A DNA stretch of 64,000 nt from Lachnospiraceae bacterium G41 (GTDB lineage Bacteria; Bacillota; Clostridia; Lachnospirales; Lachnospiraceae). A program made the position numbers and the translations under genes. The stretch is taken from NCBI GenBank assembly GCA_900100245.1, contig FNEU01000007.1, positions 62,001 through 126,000 of the forward strand, read 5' to 3'. A model generated the notes under the pieces. It was not told where the DNA came from and did no database searches. It worked only from the letters and a program-made list of their open reading frames with translations. Shown one piece after another: positions 15,310-23,133 of the stretch; positions within the stretch are counted from its first letter, which is position 1; each line of letters opens with the position of its first letter.

Positions 15310-16080
15310 ATGAAGGGTTTGATTATAAAAGACATAATGTGTCTAAAAAAACAACTAAGAACCTTCTCTTTCGTCCTGCTTGGCGTATTTGTTCTGGCAT
15401 TAATGTATGTTTTAAGCGCACGCTTCGGTAATATTGCAAAAGCCGGCGCGGATATGCTGTTGGATAATGATATTACGGCAGTTGATGTGAAAAACATAGG
15501 TTCCTTTGTGCTTTTGATTTTTATGATTATTCCGCTGTCGGCCGTTTTAGATATGACCGTTATTTTCAATGCGGACGGAGAGGCAGGATTTAACAGGATT
15601 TCGAGTTCGATTCCTCTATCCATTCCCAAGAGACTTCTTGCAAGATTCCTGACCATTTATGCGCTTTTTGGTATCGGAATAGTTGTTGATACGGTTTTGG
15701 CGATTATGATTTCTTCGCTTACCGATATGATGACTTTTGGCGAATTAATGGGAACAGTTGTATTCTTTGCATCGATTCTTAGCATTTACGGAGCACTTGT
15801 TGTCTTTTTCAATATACTGTTAGGATATGGTAAGGATCAGTATTGCCAGGTATTTGCCATACTTGTGACGGTTTTGGCGGTGGTCCTTCTTAATTTAAAG
15901 AAACTGATAGTAGTCTGGAAAGTTGCAGTCCTTGAAAAAGAAATAGAGTTAAACGTTTGGGGATGGCTTGATTATATTAAGACCAAAGCATGGGTTGTTT
16001 TAATCGCGGCTGTTTTGGTAAGCGCAGTCTCATACGGCCTCTCGTTATACATAGCAGAAAGAAAGAGAGGTGTTATCTGA
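15310..16080 (+). CDS. ABC-2 type permease subunit
   Basis: 256 residues with six hydrophobic segments and an N-terminal MKGLIIKDIMCLKKQ amphipathic helix, the pattern of ABC2_membrane_5-type permeases. No catalytic residues expected. It lies 4 bp after the ATPase and its stop overlaps the next start (TGATG), so subunits are made in a coupled way. Forms a heteromeric exporter with the following permease. Confidence 0.82.
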   Translation: MKGLIIKDIMCLKKQLRTFSFVLLGVFVLALMYVLSARFGNIAKAGADMLLDNDITAVDVKNIGSFVLLIFMIIPLSAVLDMTVIFNADGEAGFNRISSSIPLSIPKRLLARFLTIYALFGIGIVVDTVLAIMISSLTDMMTFGELMGTVVFFASILSIYGALVVFFNILLGYGKDQYCQVFAILVTVLAVVLLNLKKLIVVWKVAVLEKEIELNVWGWLDYIKTKAWVVLIAAVLVSAVSYGLSLYIAERKRGVI

Positions 16081-16859
16081 TGGGTGGACTTTTATATAAA
16101 GATTTTGTCTCGATTAAGGGCAAACAAGTATCAATTACGATGGCAGGCCTCGTTATTCTGTTTTTAATATTCCGTGTGATCTTTTCGGGGAATTATATTA
16201 ACGAAAATTTTATGGCTGTCACCGAGGCAGGAGAAATGGTTAATATGCTGGATGTAATATTTTTAACAATTCTTCCGTCTGTCTTATATGTTTTTATAAT
16301 GCTTGTCAGTTTTTGCTTTAACAAAACAGTTGTTTATGATGAGAAAAACAAGGTTCGTTCATACATGCTGGCACTGCCGCTTGATAAGAAAAAATATGTG
16401 GCATCAAAGTATATTTTTGTAGGAATTCTGACATATGTATTCTTATCGCTGTATTACATTCTTTTAGTTATTAACAATGCTTTTATGAGCGATGTGGAAA
16501 GGCTGGTTAATTCGGCGAATCTGTGTATGGCAATCGCAGTTCCGAGTATGTGTCTGGTATTAATAATGCATATGGTGGACATACCGGTTAATCTTCTTTT
16601 TGGAAATGTAAAAGCCAGGACTTTTCAGACAATATTCTGGTTAATGGTAGGATTTGCAGTTGTGGCGTTTTTCCTTTTTGGAGACCTGGATATACTGGAT
16701 AAATGGGATTTCTTGAAGCTGATTGAATGGGCCGACAAGCATGCGTTTGAATTAACCGTAGTCTCGATTTTATCACCTGTAATATCGCTTTTCTTTTTCT
16801 GGCTTTCATATAAGATCACGGTTTTCTTTTACGAAAGAAAGGAGGGTATGGATGAATAA
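16080..16859 (+). CDS. ABC-2 type permease subunit
   Basis: 259 residues. Start at ATG 16080, overlapping the previous stop by one base; a longer frame from 15990 is spurious. N-terminus MGGLLYKDFVSIKGKQVSI parallels the other permease, and six TM segments follow. Paralogous to the preceding subunit in plan but divergent in sequence. Overlaps the CPBP gene by 8 bp. Confidence 0.82.
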   Translation: MGGLLYKDFVSIKGKQVSITMAGLVILFLIFRVIFSGNYINENFMAVTEAGEMVNMLDVIFLTILPSVLYVFIMLVSFCFNKTVVYDEKNKVRSYMLALPLDKKKYVASKYIFVGILTYVFLSLYYILLVINNAFMSDVERLVNSANLCMAIAVPSMCLVLIMHMVDIPVNLLFGNVKARTFQTIFWLMVGFAVVAFFLFGDLDILDKWDFLKLIEWADKHAFELTVVSILSPVISLFFFWLSYKITVFFYERKEGMDE

Positions 16860-17769
16860 AAAACTTGAATTAAAAAGACTTCTTATATACCTTGCCTTTT
16901 CATTCGGCTTAGCATATGCGTGGTTTTTTATAACCAATATGAAATTTGAAACCTGGGGGGAGATGTCTAGTGCGAAGGAAAGTTTCATCGCACTCGGAAT
17001 GCTGGCACCGCTTTCGGCGCATATTTTAACAAGACTTGTTACCAAAGAAGGTTTTAAATTATACGGAAAAGATTCCATGATGTTTGGGATTTCCCTAAAA
17101 GATAAAAAGTGGATCTTCTTTGTACTGGCAATCATACTTCCCTGGATTTATATAGAACTCGGTAATGTTTTGACGATTCTTTTCTTCAGGGAACTGTATG
17201 ATCCCGAGTATTATCTGAAACTGGAAATTGATAAAAGAATTCTCTATATATATCCGCTCGCAGCGATAATCTCCGGAGTGTTCGCTTCTTTCGCGGCATT
17301 CGGAGAGGAAGCCGGCTGGAGAGGTTATATGATGCCAAAGCTTTTAAAACTTTTTGGTGCGGAAGGTGAAGGCAAAGGCGCTTTTCGCGGCAGAATCTTA
17401 GCCGTAATAATCGGCGGAATTATCTGGGGATTATGGCATGCGCCCTTAACCTGCACAGGTCATAATTTCGGAACGGACTATCCCGGATTTCCTTATGTCG
17501 GAATTGCAAGAATGTGTCTCTTCTGTACATTAATTGGAATAATGCTGACATTTATTACCGTAAAAAGCGGTTCCGTCTGGCCTGCGGCAATAATGCATGC
17601 GGTTTTAAATTCGGGACCGAGCATCCTTAACGGATACATCAATACCGATCTGGCAACAACCTGGGTTACGAAATATTACAGCGGTGTCTGGCAATTGCTT
17701 GTGTTGATTGTTTTAGCAGCGATTTGCTTAAAGCTTTTATCAGGTAAAAGGGTTCCCACGAAGGCTTAA
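16852..17769 (+). CDS. CPBP family intramembrane metalloprotease
   Basis: 305 residues, about eight TM helices. Motif 1 FGEEAGWRGYMMPKL (Glu-Glu-x3-Arg), motif 2 IIWGLWHAPLTCTGHNFGTD with the catalytic His, and motif 3 AIMHAVLNSGP. It ends the GntR-ABC-permease operon, the second CPBP-GntR association in this 7-kb stretch. The pairing suggests immunity or membrane-stress response against a peptide handled by the exporter; inference. A terminator follows. Confidence 0.9.
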   Translation: MNKKLELKRLLIYLAFSFGLAYAWFFITNMKFETWGEMSSAKESFIALGMLAPLSAHILTRLVTKEGFKLYGKDSMMFGISLKDKKWIFFVLAIILPWIYIELGNVLTILFFRELYDPEYYLKLEIDKRILYIYPLAAIISGVFASFAAFGEEAGWRGYMMPKLLKLFGAEGEGKGAFRGRILAVIIGGIIWGLWHAPLTCTGHNFGTDYPGFPYVGIARMCLFCTLIGIMLTFITVKSGSVWPAAIMHAVLNSGPSILNGYINTDLATTWVTKYYSGVWQLLVLIVLAAICLKLLSGKRVPTKA

Positions 17770-17773
17770 ATAT

Positions 17774-17808
17774 AAGTGCAGTCAGACATGGCTGCACTTT
17801 TTAATTTA
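17774..17808 (+). terminator. Terminator of the GntR/ABC/CPBP operon
   Basis: Stem AAGTGCAG/CTGCACTT extended by two pairs (17774-17783, 17790-17799), 6-nt loop, then TTTTTAATTT. Confidence 0.88.
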
Positions 17809-17896
17809 TTGATTTTCGCCCCTTATTAAGGTAAAATATTTATCGGATATACTAATTATTTTTTGGCTTGAATATGGAAAAAGGGGTTACAAAAAA

Positions 17897-18652
17897 ATGA
17901 AAAAAATAGTCGAGATGTTAAAATGTCCGAACTGCAACGGAAAGCTTGAAAATACGGACAATCCTGACATTATGCGTTGTCCTTACTGCGGAACCGAGTT
18001 TGAGGTTGAAGGCAGTGAAGAGGAAGTCAAACAGGTCGAAGAAGAACCTTTAACGAAGAAAAAAGCAGACGACGAAGACGGATTCAAAAAGAAAGAATGG
18101 TTTGATTACAGAGTCGAATACAAAAAGCTTCTAAAAGGCAAAGATTCCAAAGAAGCCATGAAAGCATTTGCTTACTGCACAAATGAGCTCGGCACTTCGG
18201 AAGCAATCATAAAATACATCAAAAGGGAGCTGGTTGAAGCAGGCGTATATTATAAAGGCAAAAAAGAAGAGAAAATGGAAGCCTTTATAAAAGTCTTGAA
18301 AGGCCAGATTACTGCTGAGGATAATGTAATCTTTTATGTGAATACCGGTATTTTTTCATCGGGAAAGCACGGATTTATAGTTACAGACAAAAAGATTGTT
18401 TTCTCCGGCAGAAAACCTCACGTGATTGATTATCCGAACCTTCACAAGCTGGCTTTCGATATGGATTCGGATTTTGTAAATGTTAGACTCAACAGTTCTT
18501 ATGATACTTCGTTCAGCACTATTGACGGAGGCTCGAAAAAGATCTACGGAGCCATGGCGGCATTAGTCAGTGCGCTGGCGTTTGAGTTTGAACCGGACAG
18601 AGACAAAATTATCGTTACTAACTTTAATGATGACGACGAGGACGATGACTAA
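17897..18652 (+). CDS. Zinc-ribbon protein with PH-like domain
   Basis: 251 residues. N-terminal zinc ribbon CPNCNG (10-15) and CPYCGT (28-33); an acidic, Lys-rich linker (~40-75); a helical region; then from ~140 a beta-rich domain (VIFYVNTGIFSSGKHGFIVT, DKKIVFSGRKP, VIDYPNLHKLAFDMDSDFVN) typical of short bacterial PH domains. The C-terminus is a poly-acidic tail NFNDDDEDDD. Such zinc-ribbon/PH proteins are common in Firmicutes but uncharacterised. Monocistronic and closed by a terminator. Confidence 0.72.
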   Translation: MKKIVEMLKCPNCNGKLENTDNPDIMRCPYCGTEFEVEGSEEEVKQVEEEPLTKKKADDEDGFKKKEWFDYRVEYKKLLKGKDSKEAMKAFAYCTNELGTSEAIIKYIKRELVEAGVYYKGKKEEKMEAFIKVLKGQITAEDNVIFYVNTGIFSSGKHGFIVTDKKIVFSGRKPHVIDYPNLHKLAFDMDSDFVNVRLNSSYDTSFSTIDGGSKKIYGAMAALVSALAFEFEPDRDKIIVTNFNDDDEDDD

Positions 18653-18659
18653 AAGAGCA

Positions 18660-18688
18660 GCCTCTCCTAATTCAGGAGAGGCGTTTTT
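18660..18688 (+). terminator. Terminator
   Basis: Perfect 9-bp stem GCCTCTCCT/AGGAGAGGC (18660-18668, 18674-18682), 5-nt loop, then GTTTTTA. The 3' arm carries AGGAGAGG, the only ribosome-site-like sequence before the ATG at 18694 (12-bp spacing), so folding could also hide that site. Confidence 0.8.
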
Positions 18689-18693
18689 ATAAT

Positions 18694-19263
18694 ATGGTGA
18701 TAATACAGTTCATAAAAGATAATATAGTATGTGATATTTTTCTTATCCTCGCGATCCTTTCATGGGGCATTACCATAGGCGCTGCCGTTTCAAGCAAAAG
18801 AACCGGACATTACGTCTCGGGCATTCCCGCAGTGGGAGGCATCTGTGTAATCATCGGATTTCTGACTTCTTCGGTTAAGTGGCTTGCGGTTTTAGGTCTT
18901 CTTGATCCGGCACTTCTCTATTTAATCTTCGCGGTGATTCCGGGAATCATAAAGACTGAAAATTCTGTCAAAAAATGGAAGCCCGCAGAAGAATTCGACG
19001 GCTGTCCGGTGGCAGATTTTACCAAATACAATAAAAGCTATGAGGATATTCATATATCTTTGGAAAATAACGCCCATAGGATAAGTCATGTTAACCGGTA
19101 CATTATTGTTTCAAAAGACGGTAAATATGAACTTTTAAAAGTTGAACTGACCGACCGCATAATTGAGTGCATTGAGTCGGACAGTGTGGAAGAATGCAGG
19201 AAAAAAGCATCCGCGAAAGCAAAGTGGTGTAAGGAAAATAAAGAGGCAAAAAATGCGAACTGA
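18694..19263 (+). CDS. Hypothetical membrane protein
   Basis: 189 residues: three hydrophobic segments in the first ~90 residues (IFLILAILSWGITIGAAVSS, VGGICVIIGFLTSSVKWLAV and LLYLIFAVIPGII) then a ~100-residue cytosolic part. I recognise no family. It overlaps the serine-hydrolase gene by 11 bp and starts a four-gene run to 22770. Its ribosome site lies inside the upstream terminator hairpin. Confidence 0.65.
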   Translation: MVIIQFIKDNIVCDIFLILAILSWGITIGAAVSSKRTGHYVSGIPAVGGICVIIGFLTSSVKWLAVLGLLDPALLYLIFAVIPGIIKTENSVKKWKPAEEFDGCPVADFTKYNKSYEDIHISLENNAHRISHVNRYIIVSKDGKYELLKVELTDRIIECIESDSVEECRKKASAKAKWCKENKEAKNAN

Positions 19264-20464
19264 CAAAGATAAAAAAAGACCCCAGGATCCGATCGACCGG
19301 ATTGAATATATGGAAGAACTTTTTGATAAGGGACTAAAGCTCATAAAAGAAGCAGAAGAAAACCCCATTCCTTTTTTGAATTTCCAGTCCGAAATAGAAA
19401 AACTTGACGAATATTATTCCGACGAAAGATGGAAGAATGATTTTGCGCTCGATGAAGAGGGAAAACTTCCCGCGGGATTAAAGCGCGGAGTTTTATCAGA
19501 AGACGGGCTTTACAATCTTTTAGGAGAAAATAAAGAAGTCCTTGAAACAATCAGGGAAAAATATAAAGACGATTCCGAGGTTTCGGCGAAAATCAGATTT
19601 CTTAATTACGAAGCTTTTAAAAAAGACATATTACTTAACAACTGGAAGGTTTTTGGAGTGGAAATCTACGAAAACGGAAAACTTGCATATTCGTTTGGCG
19701 ATACAAACACAAACGTTCATCCGATTTACTCCGTTTCCAAGAGCATATTAGCGATTGCGGTAGGAATTGCGCTCGACAGAAATCTCATTGATTTGGAAAA
19801 GAATATCCTTTATTATGTTCCGCCCAAATACACATCAGGTCTTTCAAAAGAACTGAGAGAAAAATGGGAGAAGGTGACCCTTTCAAAGCTGATGACAATG
19901 TCCGTTCCCGGATTTCCGTTCAGAGCGCCCGATGACAATTACATGGACTTCTCTTTTAGTATCAAAGATTTCAGACCCGACGAAAACAAGTTTGAGTATA
20001 GCAACATTCCGGCGTACCTGGTCGGAGTGGCATTAAACGAGGCTCTCGGAGAGGATGTGGGCGAATTCATAGAAAAAAATATTCTTGAACCGCTTGAAAT
20101 CACGGACGCCACATACAGCCGCTGCTCAAAAGGCTACTTTTACGGTGCTTCGGGTATGTTTATGTCGGTGAATGATTTAAGCAAAATCGGACTGCTTCTT
20201 TATAATGGAGGAGTATATAACGGTAAGAGAATTGTCTCGGAAGAATTCGTAAAAAAAGCCACCTCCGTTTTGCAGATGAATCATGAAGGCGGATACGGTT
20301 ATTTTATCTGGAAATTCCACGAGGGCTTCTGCATGAGCGGTAAATTCAAACAGGAATGTTTTATTTTACCTGAGAGGGGTCTCATAGTCACATATCTGGC
20401 AGATATTGAGGACGGTTCCTCGTATCTTCTTAAAAGTATGGAAAAAAATATCTTAAGATTATAA
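19253..20464 (+). CDS. Serine hydrolase, class C beta-lactamase family
   Basis: 403 residues. Start placed at ATG 19253; the longer frame runs through the upstream gene without a ribosome site. After a ~130-residue charged N-terminal extension, the penicillin-binding fold appears: IYSVSKSILAIAVG (Ser-x-x-Lys), then YSNIPAYLVG (Tyr-x-Asn) and GGYGYFIWKF near the C-terminus in the place of the KTG-like strand. No signal peptide, so probably cytosolic. Family members are esterases, peptidases or beta-lactamases; the charged extension is unusual. 21 bp to the next gene. Confidence 0.85.
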   Translation: MRTDKDKKRPQDPIDRIEYMEELFDKGLKLIKEAEENPIPFLNFQSEIEKLDEYYSDERWKNDFALDEEGKLPAGLKRGVLSEDGLYNLLGENKEVLETIREKYKDDSEVSAKIRFLNYEAFKKDILLNNWKVFGVEIYENGKLAYSFGDTNTNVHPIYSVSKSILAIAVGIALDRNLIDLEKNILYYVPPKYTSGLSKELREKWEKVTLSKLMTMSVPGFPFRAPDDNYMDFSFSIKDFRPDENKFEYSNIPAYLVGVALNEALGEDVGEFIEKNILEPLEITDATYSRCSKGYFYGASGMFMSVNDLSKIGLLLYNGGVYNGKRIVSEEFVKKATSVLQMNHEGGYGYFIWKFHEGFCMSGKFKQECFILPERGLIVTYLADIEDGSSYLLKSMEKNILRL

Positions 20465-20484
20465 ATAAAAAAGGGGGAAAAAGA

Positions 20485-21564
20485 ATGAGTTACGAAAAAG
20501 AGAAAGATGAGGTAATTAACTGGTTAAAGCATCCTAACGAGCTTGGAAAGGCACCGTTTAAGATTGAATTTACAAAGGAATTTACGGATCCCGAAGGTAT
20601 CCACTGCCTGATATTTAAATTCAAGACCGGCGCACTTTCACCCTGGCTTTTGGCCATTCACAGTGATTCGGGAATTTTCAGCGAAGAAGAAAAGTACGAT
20701 GAAAAGAGAGATATCGAGCAGGCTCAGGCATTGATTAATTATCTCAAGCAGTACTGGAAGAATGTGGCATTAAATGCGGAAGAAAGCAAAAAGCGTGCCG
20801 AGAAAGCAAAGTCTTTCTGCGCATTTGTTTTAAAAGCCGAGCCCAAATTCGAGCCCGAAGAATTTTTAAAACTGTATGAGGAAGAATGGGGCGAGAAGTT
20901 AAAAGGTGTTGATGACGATTCCGATGAAGATAAGGAAGGTACTGCTGCCAGAATTTATTCAAACGAAGCAGGTCTTAATCTTGTATTCGGATATATGGAT
21001 TTCAGAATTCCGAACGAAGAGGCAGAAGAATGTGCACAGTATAACTTCTTCTGGAAAGAAGCCGTTGAAACGACCAAAACACACAAGGCTCACGAAGTTG
21101 TAACCGTAATGGGCATCGGCGAAATCAGAGATAAGGCGATGTTTTTCGCAAAAGCCCTGGTATCACTCTGCAAAATGGATAACAATATCGGAGTATATAT
21201 GAACGGTGTTGTTTTCGAACCCAAGATGGTTGTTGCCATGACAGACATCATAAAAGAAAACAAACTTCCTCTGCTTGTTCTGGTATGGTGCGGAATAGGA
21301 AGGGAAGAAACCGGAGTTTCCTGCTGGAGTGACGGAATGAAGTGCTTCGGGTTTGATGAGCTTGAAATGGTAAATGTTCAGGGCAGACAGCCTTCGGAAA
21401 TTCATTCCATGATGCTTTATATCATAGATTACTGCATCAATCAGAACGTATCGTTCCACGATGGTGAAGAGGTCGGACTTTCCGCCGGCTTAAAAGCTAA
21501 GATTGTAAAATCCAAAGGCTTCAACGTGGATATGGAAGGTGAAACTTTAAAGATTTCATTCTAA
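20485..21564 (+). CDS. DUF4261 domain protein
   Basis: 359 residues, soluble and acidic. The N-terminal ~130 residues are an alpha/beta domain with IEFTKEFTDPEGIHCLIFKF and GALSPWLLAIHSDSGIF; residues ~150-175 are a poly-acidic linker. The C-terminal part (MKCFGFDELEMVNVQGRQPS, then MMLYIIDYCI and HDGEEVGLS) looks like DUF4261, seen in proteins beside secretion or immunity genes. No catalytic motif is evident. Strong ribosome site AAGGGGG. It lies in the operon with the serine hydrolase and esterase. Confidence 0.72.
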   Translation: MSYEKEKDEVINWLKHPNELGKAPFKIEFTKEFTDPEGIHCLIFKFKTGALSPWLLAIHSDSGIFSEEEKYDEKRDIEQAQALINYLKQYWKNVALNAEESKKRAEKAKSFCAFVLKAEPKFEPEEFLKLYEEEWGEKLKGVDDDSDEDKEGTAARIYSNEAGLNLVFGYMDFRIPNEEAEECAQYNFFWKEAVETTKTHKAHEVVTVMGIGEIRDKAMFFAKALVSLCKMDNNIGVYMNGVVFEPKMVVAMTDIIKENKLPLLVLVWCGIGREETGVSCWSDGMKCFGFDELEMVNVQGRQPSEIHSMMLYIIDYCINQNVSFHDGEEVGLSAGLKAKIVKSKGFNVDMEGETLKISF

Positions 21565-21588
21565 AAGATGTAAGTTGGGGGAATGATT

Positions 21589-22770
21589 ATGGAATACGAA
21601 GGAAAACTCGTAGTCGAAGGCTTTGACTGGGGACCGGCCGTAACAAAGGTAGTTGTTTTACTTAATTATTTTGACAAAACCCGAAATTTTGATAAGACAG
21701 AGTTCGCAGTAAGAGAATATATAACGACCGAAAAGGGAAAAGAATTTAAAGACAGAGTCATAACCGATGTTTATTATTCGGACGAATTTGGAAATCGCAT
21801 CGATTATAAAGGCGACTACATTTCAATGGAACTTAAGTACGACCCCAACGAAGGCTCTCCGATGTATTATGATTTTTCGACCGGCTTTAACAAATGGCAT
21901 GATTACCTCGTAGTAGCAAAACTCCTGGGCGGACAGGAAACCCATTTAACAAACGGAAAGTTTTATTTTCCCGAGGTACAGGGAGTAGATCTGAGAGGAG
22001 AATTCGTAGGTGCTGAAGGCCACAGTTTAACATACGCTTCCTACAAACCCGCAAATGCGTCCGAAGAAAACAGGCGCCCGCTCGTAGTATGGCTGCACGG
22101 TATGGGAGAAGGCGGAATCGATCCGCTTATAACTCTATACGGAAACAAAGTCACATCTCTTTTTGGCGAAGTGTTTCAGAATATAATGGGAGGCGCATAC
22201 GTACTCACTCCGCAGACTCCGACCCTCTGGCTTCAGTACGAAGATAATGTGGCAAGCTGGCAGAAAAACAAGGGGCAGGATTCTATATTCCTAAAAGATT
22301 TAAAAGAACTTATCGACGAATTCGCGGATAAAAACTATGTGGATAAAAAAAGAATCATCGTCGGCGGCTGCTCAAACGGCGGATTTATGACGATGGACCT
22401 TATCCTAAATTATCCCGACTACTTTGCTGCGGCATTTCCTGTTTGCGAAGCTTTTTATCCGAAGAAACTGAAAAAAGACAGGCTTCTTCCCCTAAAAGAC
22501 ATGCCAATCTGGTTTGTGTACGCGAAGAACGATTTTACGGTTCCTCCTTTTAAATATGAAAGACCTCTTTTAAAAATGTTTAATAAGATCGGCGCAAGCA
22601 ATATTATTGTCAGCGAATTCGATGATGTTCACGATACTTCGGGAAAGTATGAAAAGGACGGAAAACCGTATCAGTATTTCGGACATTTTTCATGGATTTA
22701 TTTCTTTAACAACGAATGCGTAAACAACGGCGTTTCAATCTGGAAATGGATGTCTGAAAAAACGAAGTAA
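21589..22770 (+). CDS. Alpha/beta hydrolase (esterase/peptidase) with Ig-like N-terminal domain
   Basis: 393 residues. The GGGGG ribosome site favours ATG 21589 over the one six bases earlier. Residues ~1-135 are a beta-rich, Ig-like domain found in EstA-type esterases. The hydrolase fold starts at RRPLVVWLHGMGEGG (oxyanion loop), the nucleophile elbow is IIVGGCSNGGFMTM (Gly-Cys-Ser-Asn-Gly), an acid is probably in WFVYAKNDFTVPP, and the His in FDDVHDTSG. No signal peptide is seen. The serine-hydrolase, DUF4261 and esterase genes probably form one operon. Substrate unknown. Confidence 0.85.
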   Translation: MEYEGKLVVEGFDWGPAVTKVVVLLNYFDKTRNFDKTEFAVREYITTEKGKEFKDRVITDVYYSDEFGNRIDYKGDYISMELKYDPNEGSPMYYDFSTGFNKWHDYLVVAKLLGGQETHLTNGKFYFPEVQGVDLRGEFVGAEGHSLTYASYKPANASEENRRPLVVWLHGMGEGGIDPLITLYGNKVTSLFGEVFQNIMGGAYVLTPQTPTLWLQYEDNVASWQKNKGQDSIFLKDLKELIDEFADKNYVDKKRIIVGGCSNGGFMTMDLILNYPDYFAAAFPVCEAFYPKKLKKDRLLPLKDMPIWFVYAKNDFTVPPFKYERPLLKMFNKIGASNIIVSEFDDVHDTSGKYEKDGKPYQYFGHFSWIYFFNNECVNNGVSIWKWMSEKTK

Positions 22771-22799
22771 ATCTAATTTACATAATTACAAAAAAATTC

Positions 22800-22828
22800 T
22801 TGACATTGCCCGAAAAAATAATTATTAT
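22800..22828 (+). promoter_or_regulatory. Promoter of the leucine T-box operon
   Basis: TTGACA (22800-22805), 17-bp spacer, TATTAT (22823-22828). It places transcription start near 22835, just before Stem I of the T-box leader. Confidence 0.9.
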
Positions 22829-22835
22829 GATTTCA

Positions 22836-23105
22836 CATACGAAAAAATGCGATGAAGGAATTATGCGTCGTTTGGAAGTTTCAGAGAGCCGGTGGTTGCT
22901 GTGAACCGGTACGAAAGAACGAAGTGCAGTCTCACTCCCGAGCAGAGCTCTCGAAAGTAACAGTAAAGAGTTCCGGCAAGCACCGTTATCAAAGCTAAAG
23001 ATATGATAGTATCTTACTGAGTGACTTATTTAAGTAAAATGGGTGGTACCGCGGAAGAAATTTCGTCCCAGAGATTAGAAAGCTAATCTTTGGGACTTTT
23101 TTATT
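22836..23105 (+). promoter_or_regulatory. T-box riboswitch, predicted leucine specificity
   Basis: Standard T-box leader. Stem I starts around GATGAAGG (22851) and includes AGAGAG and GGTGGTTGCTGTGAACC. The specifier position, just 3' of GAAGTGCAGT, reads CTC at 22931-22933 followed by A, i.e. a Leu codon. The T-box proper is GGGTGGTACCGCGG (23041-23054), whose TGGT pairs with the ACCA end of an uncharged tRNA having discriminator A, as tRNA-Leu does. The terminator follows: GTCCCA/TGGGAC outer stem (23065-23096) then TTTTTT. Uncharged tRNA-Leu would allow read-through. Confidence 0.95.
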
Positions 23106-23133
23106 TCAGTTTATAAAGAGAAAGGGAAAAGAA

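Noticed and set aside
15990-16079. Extended N-terminus of the second ABC-2 permease
   Set aside because: It overlaps the first permease by 90 bp without a ribosome site; the TGATG overlap at 16080 gives a normal permease N-terminus.
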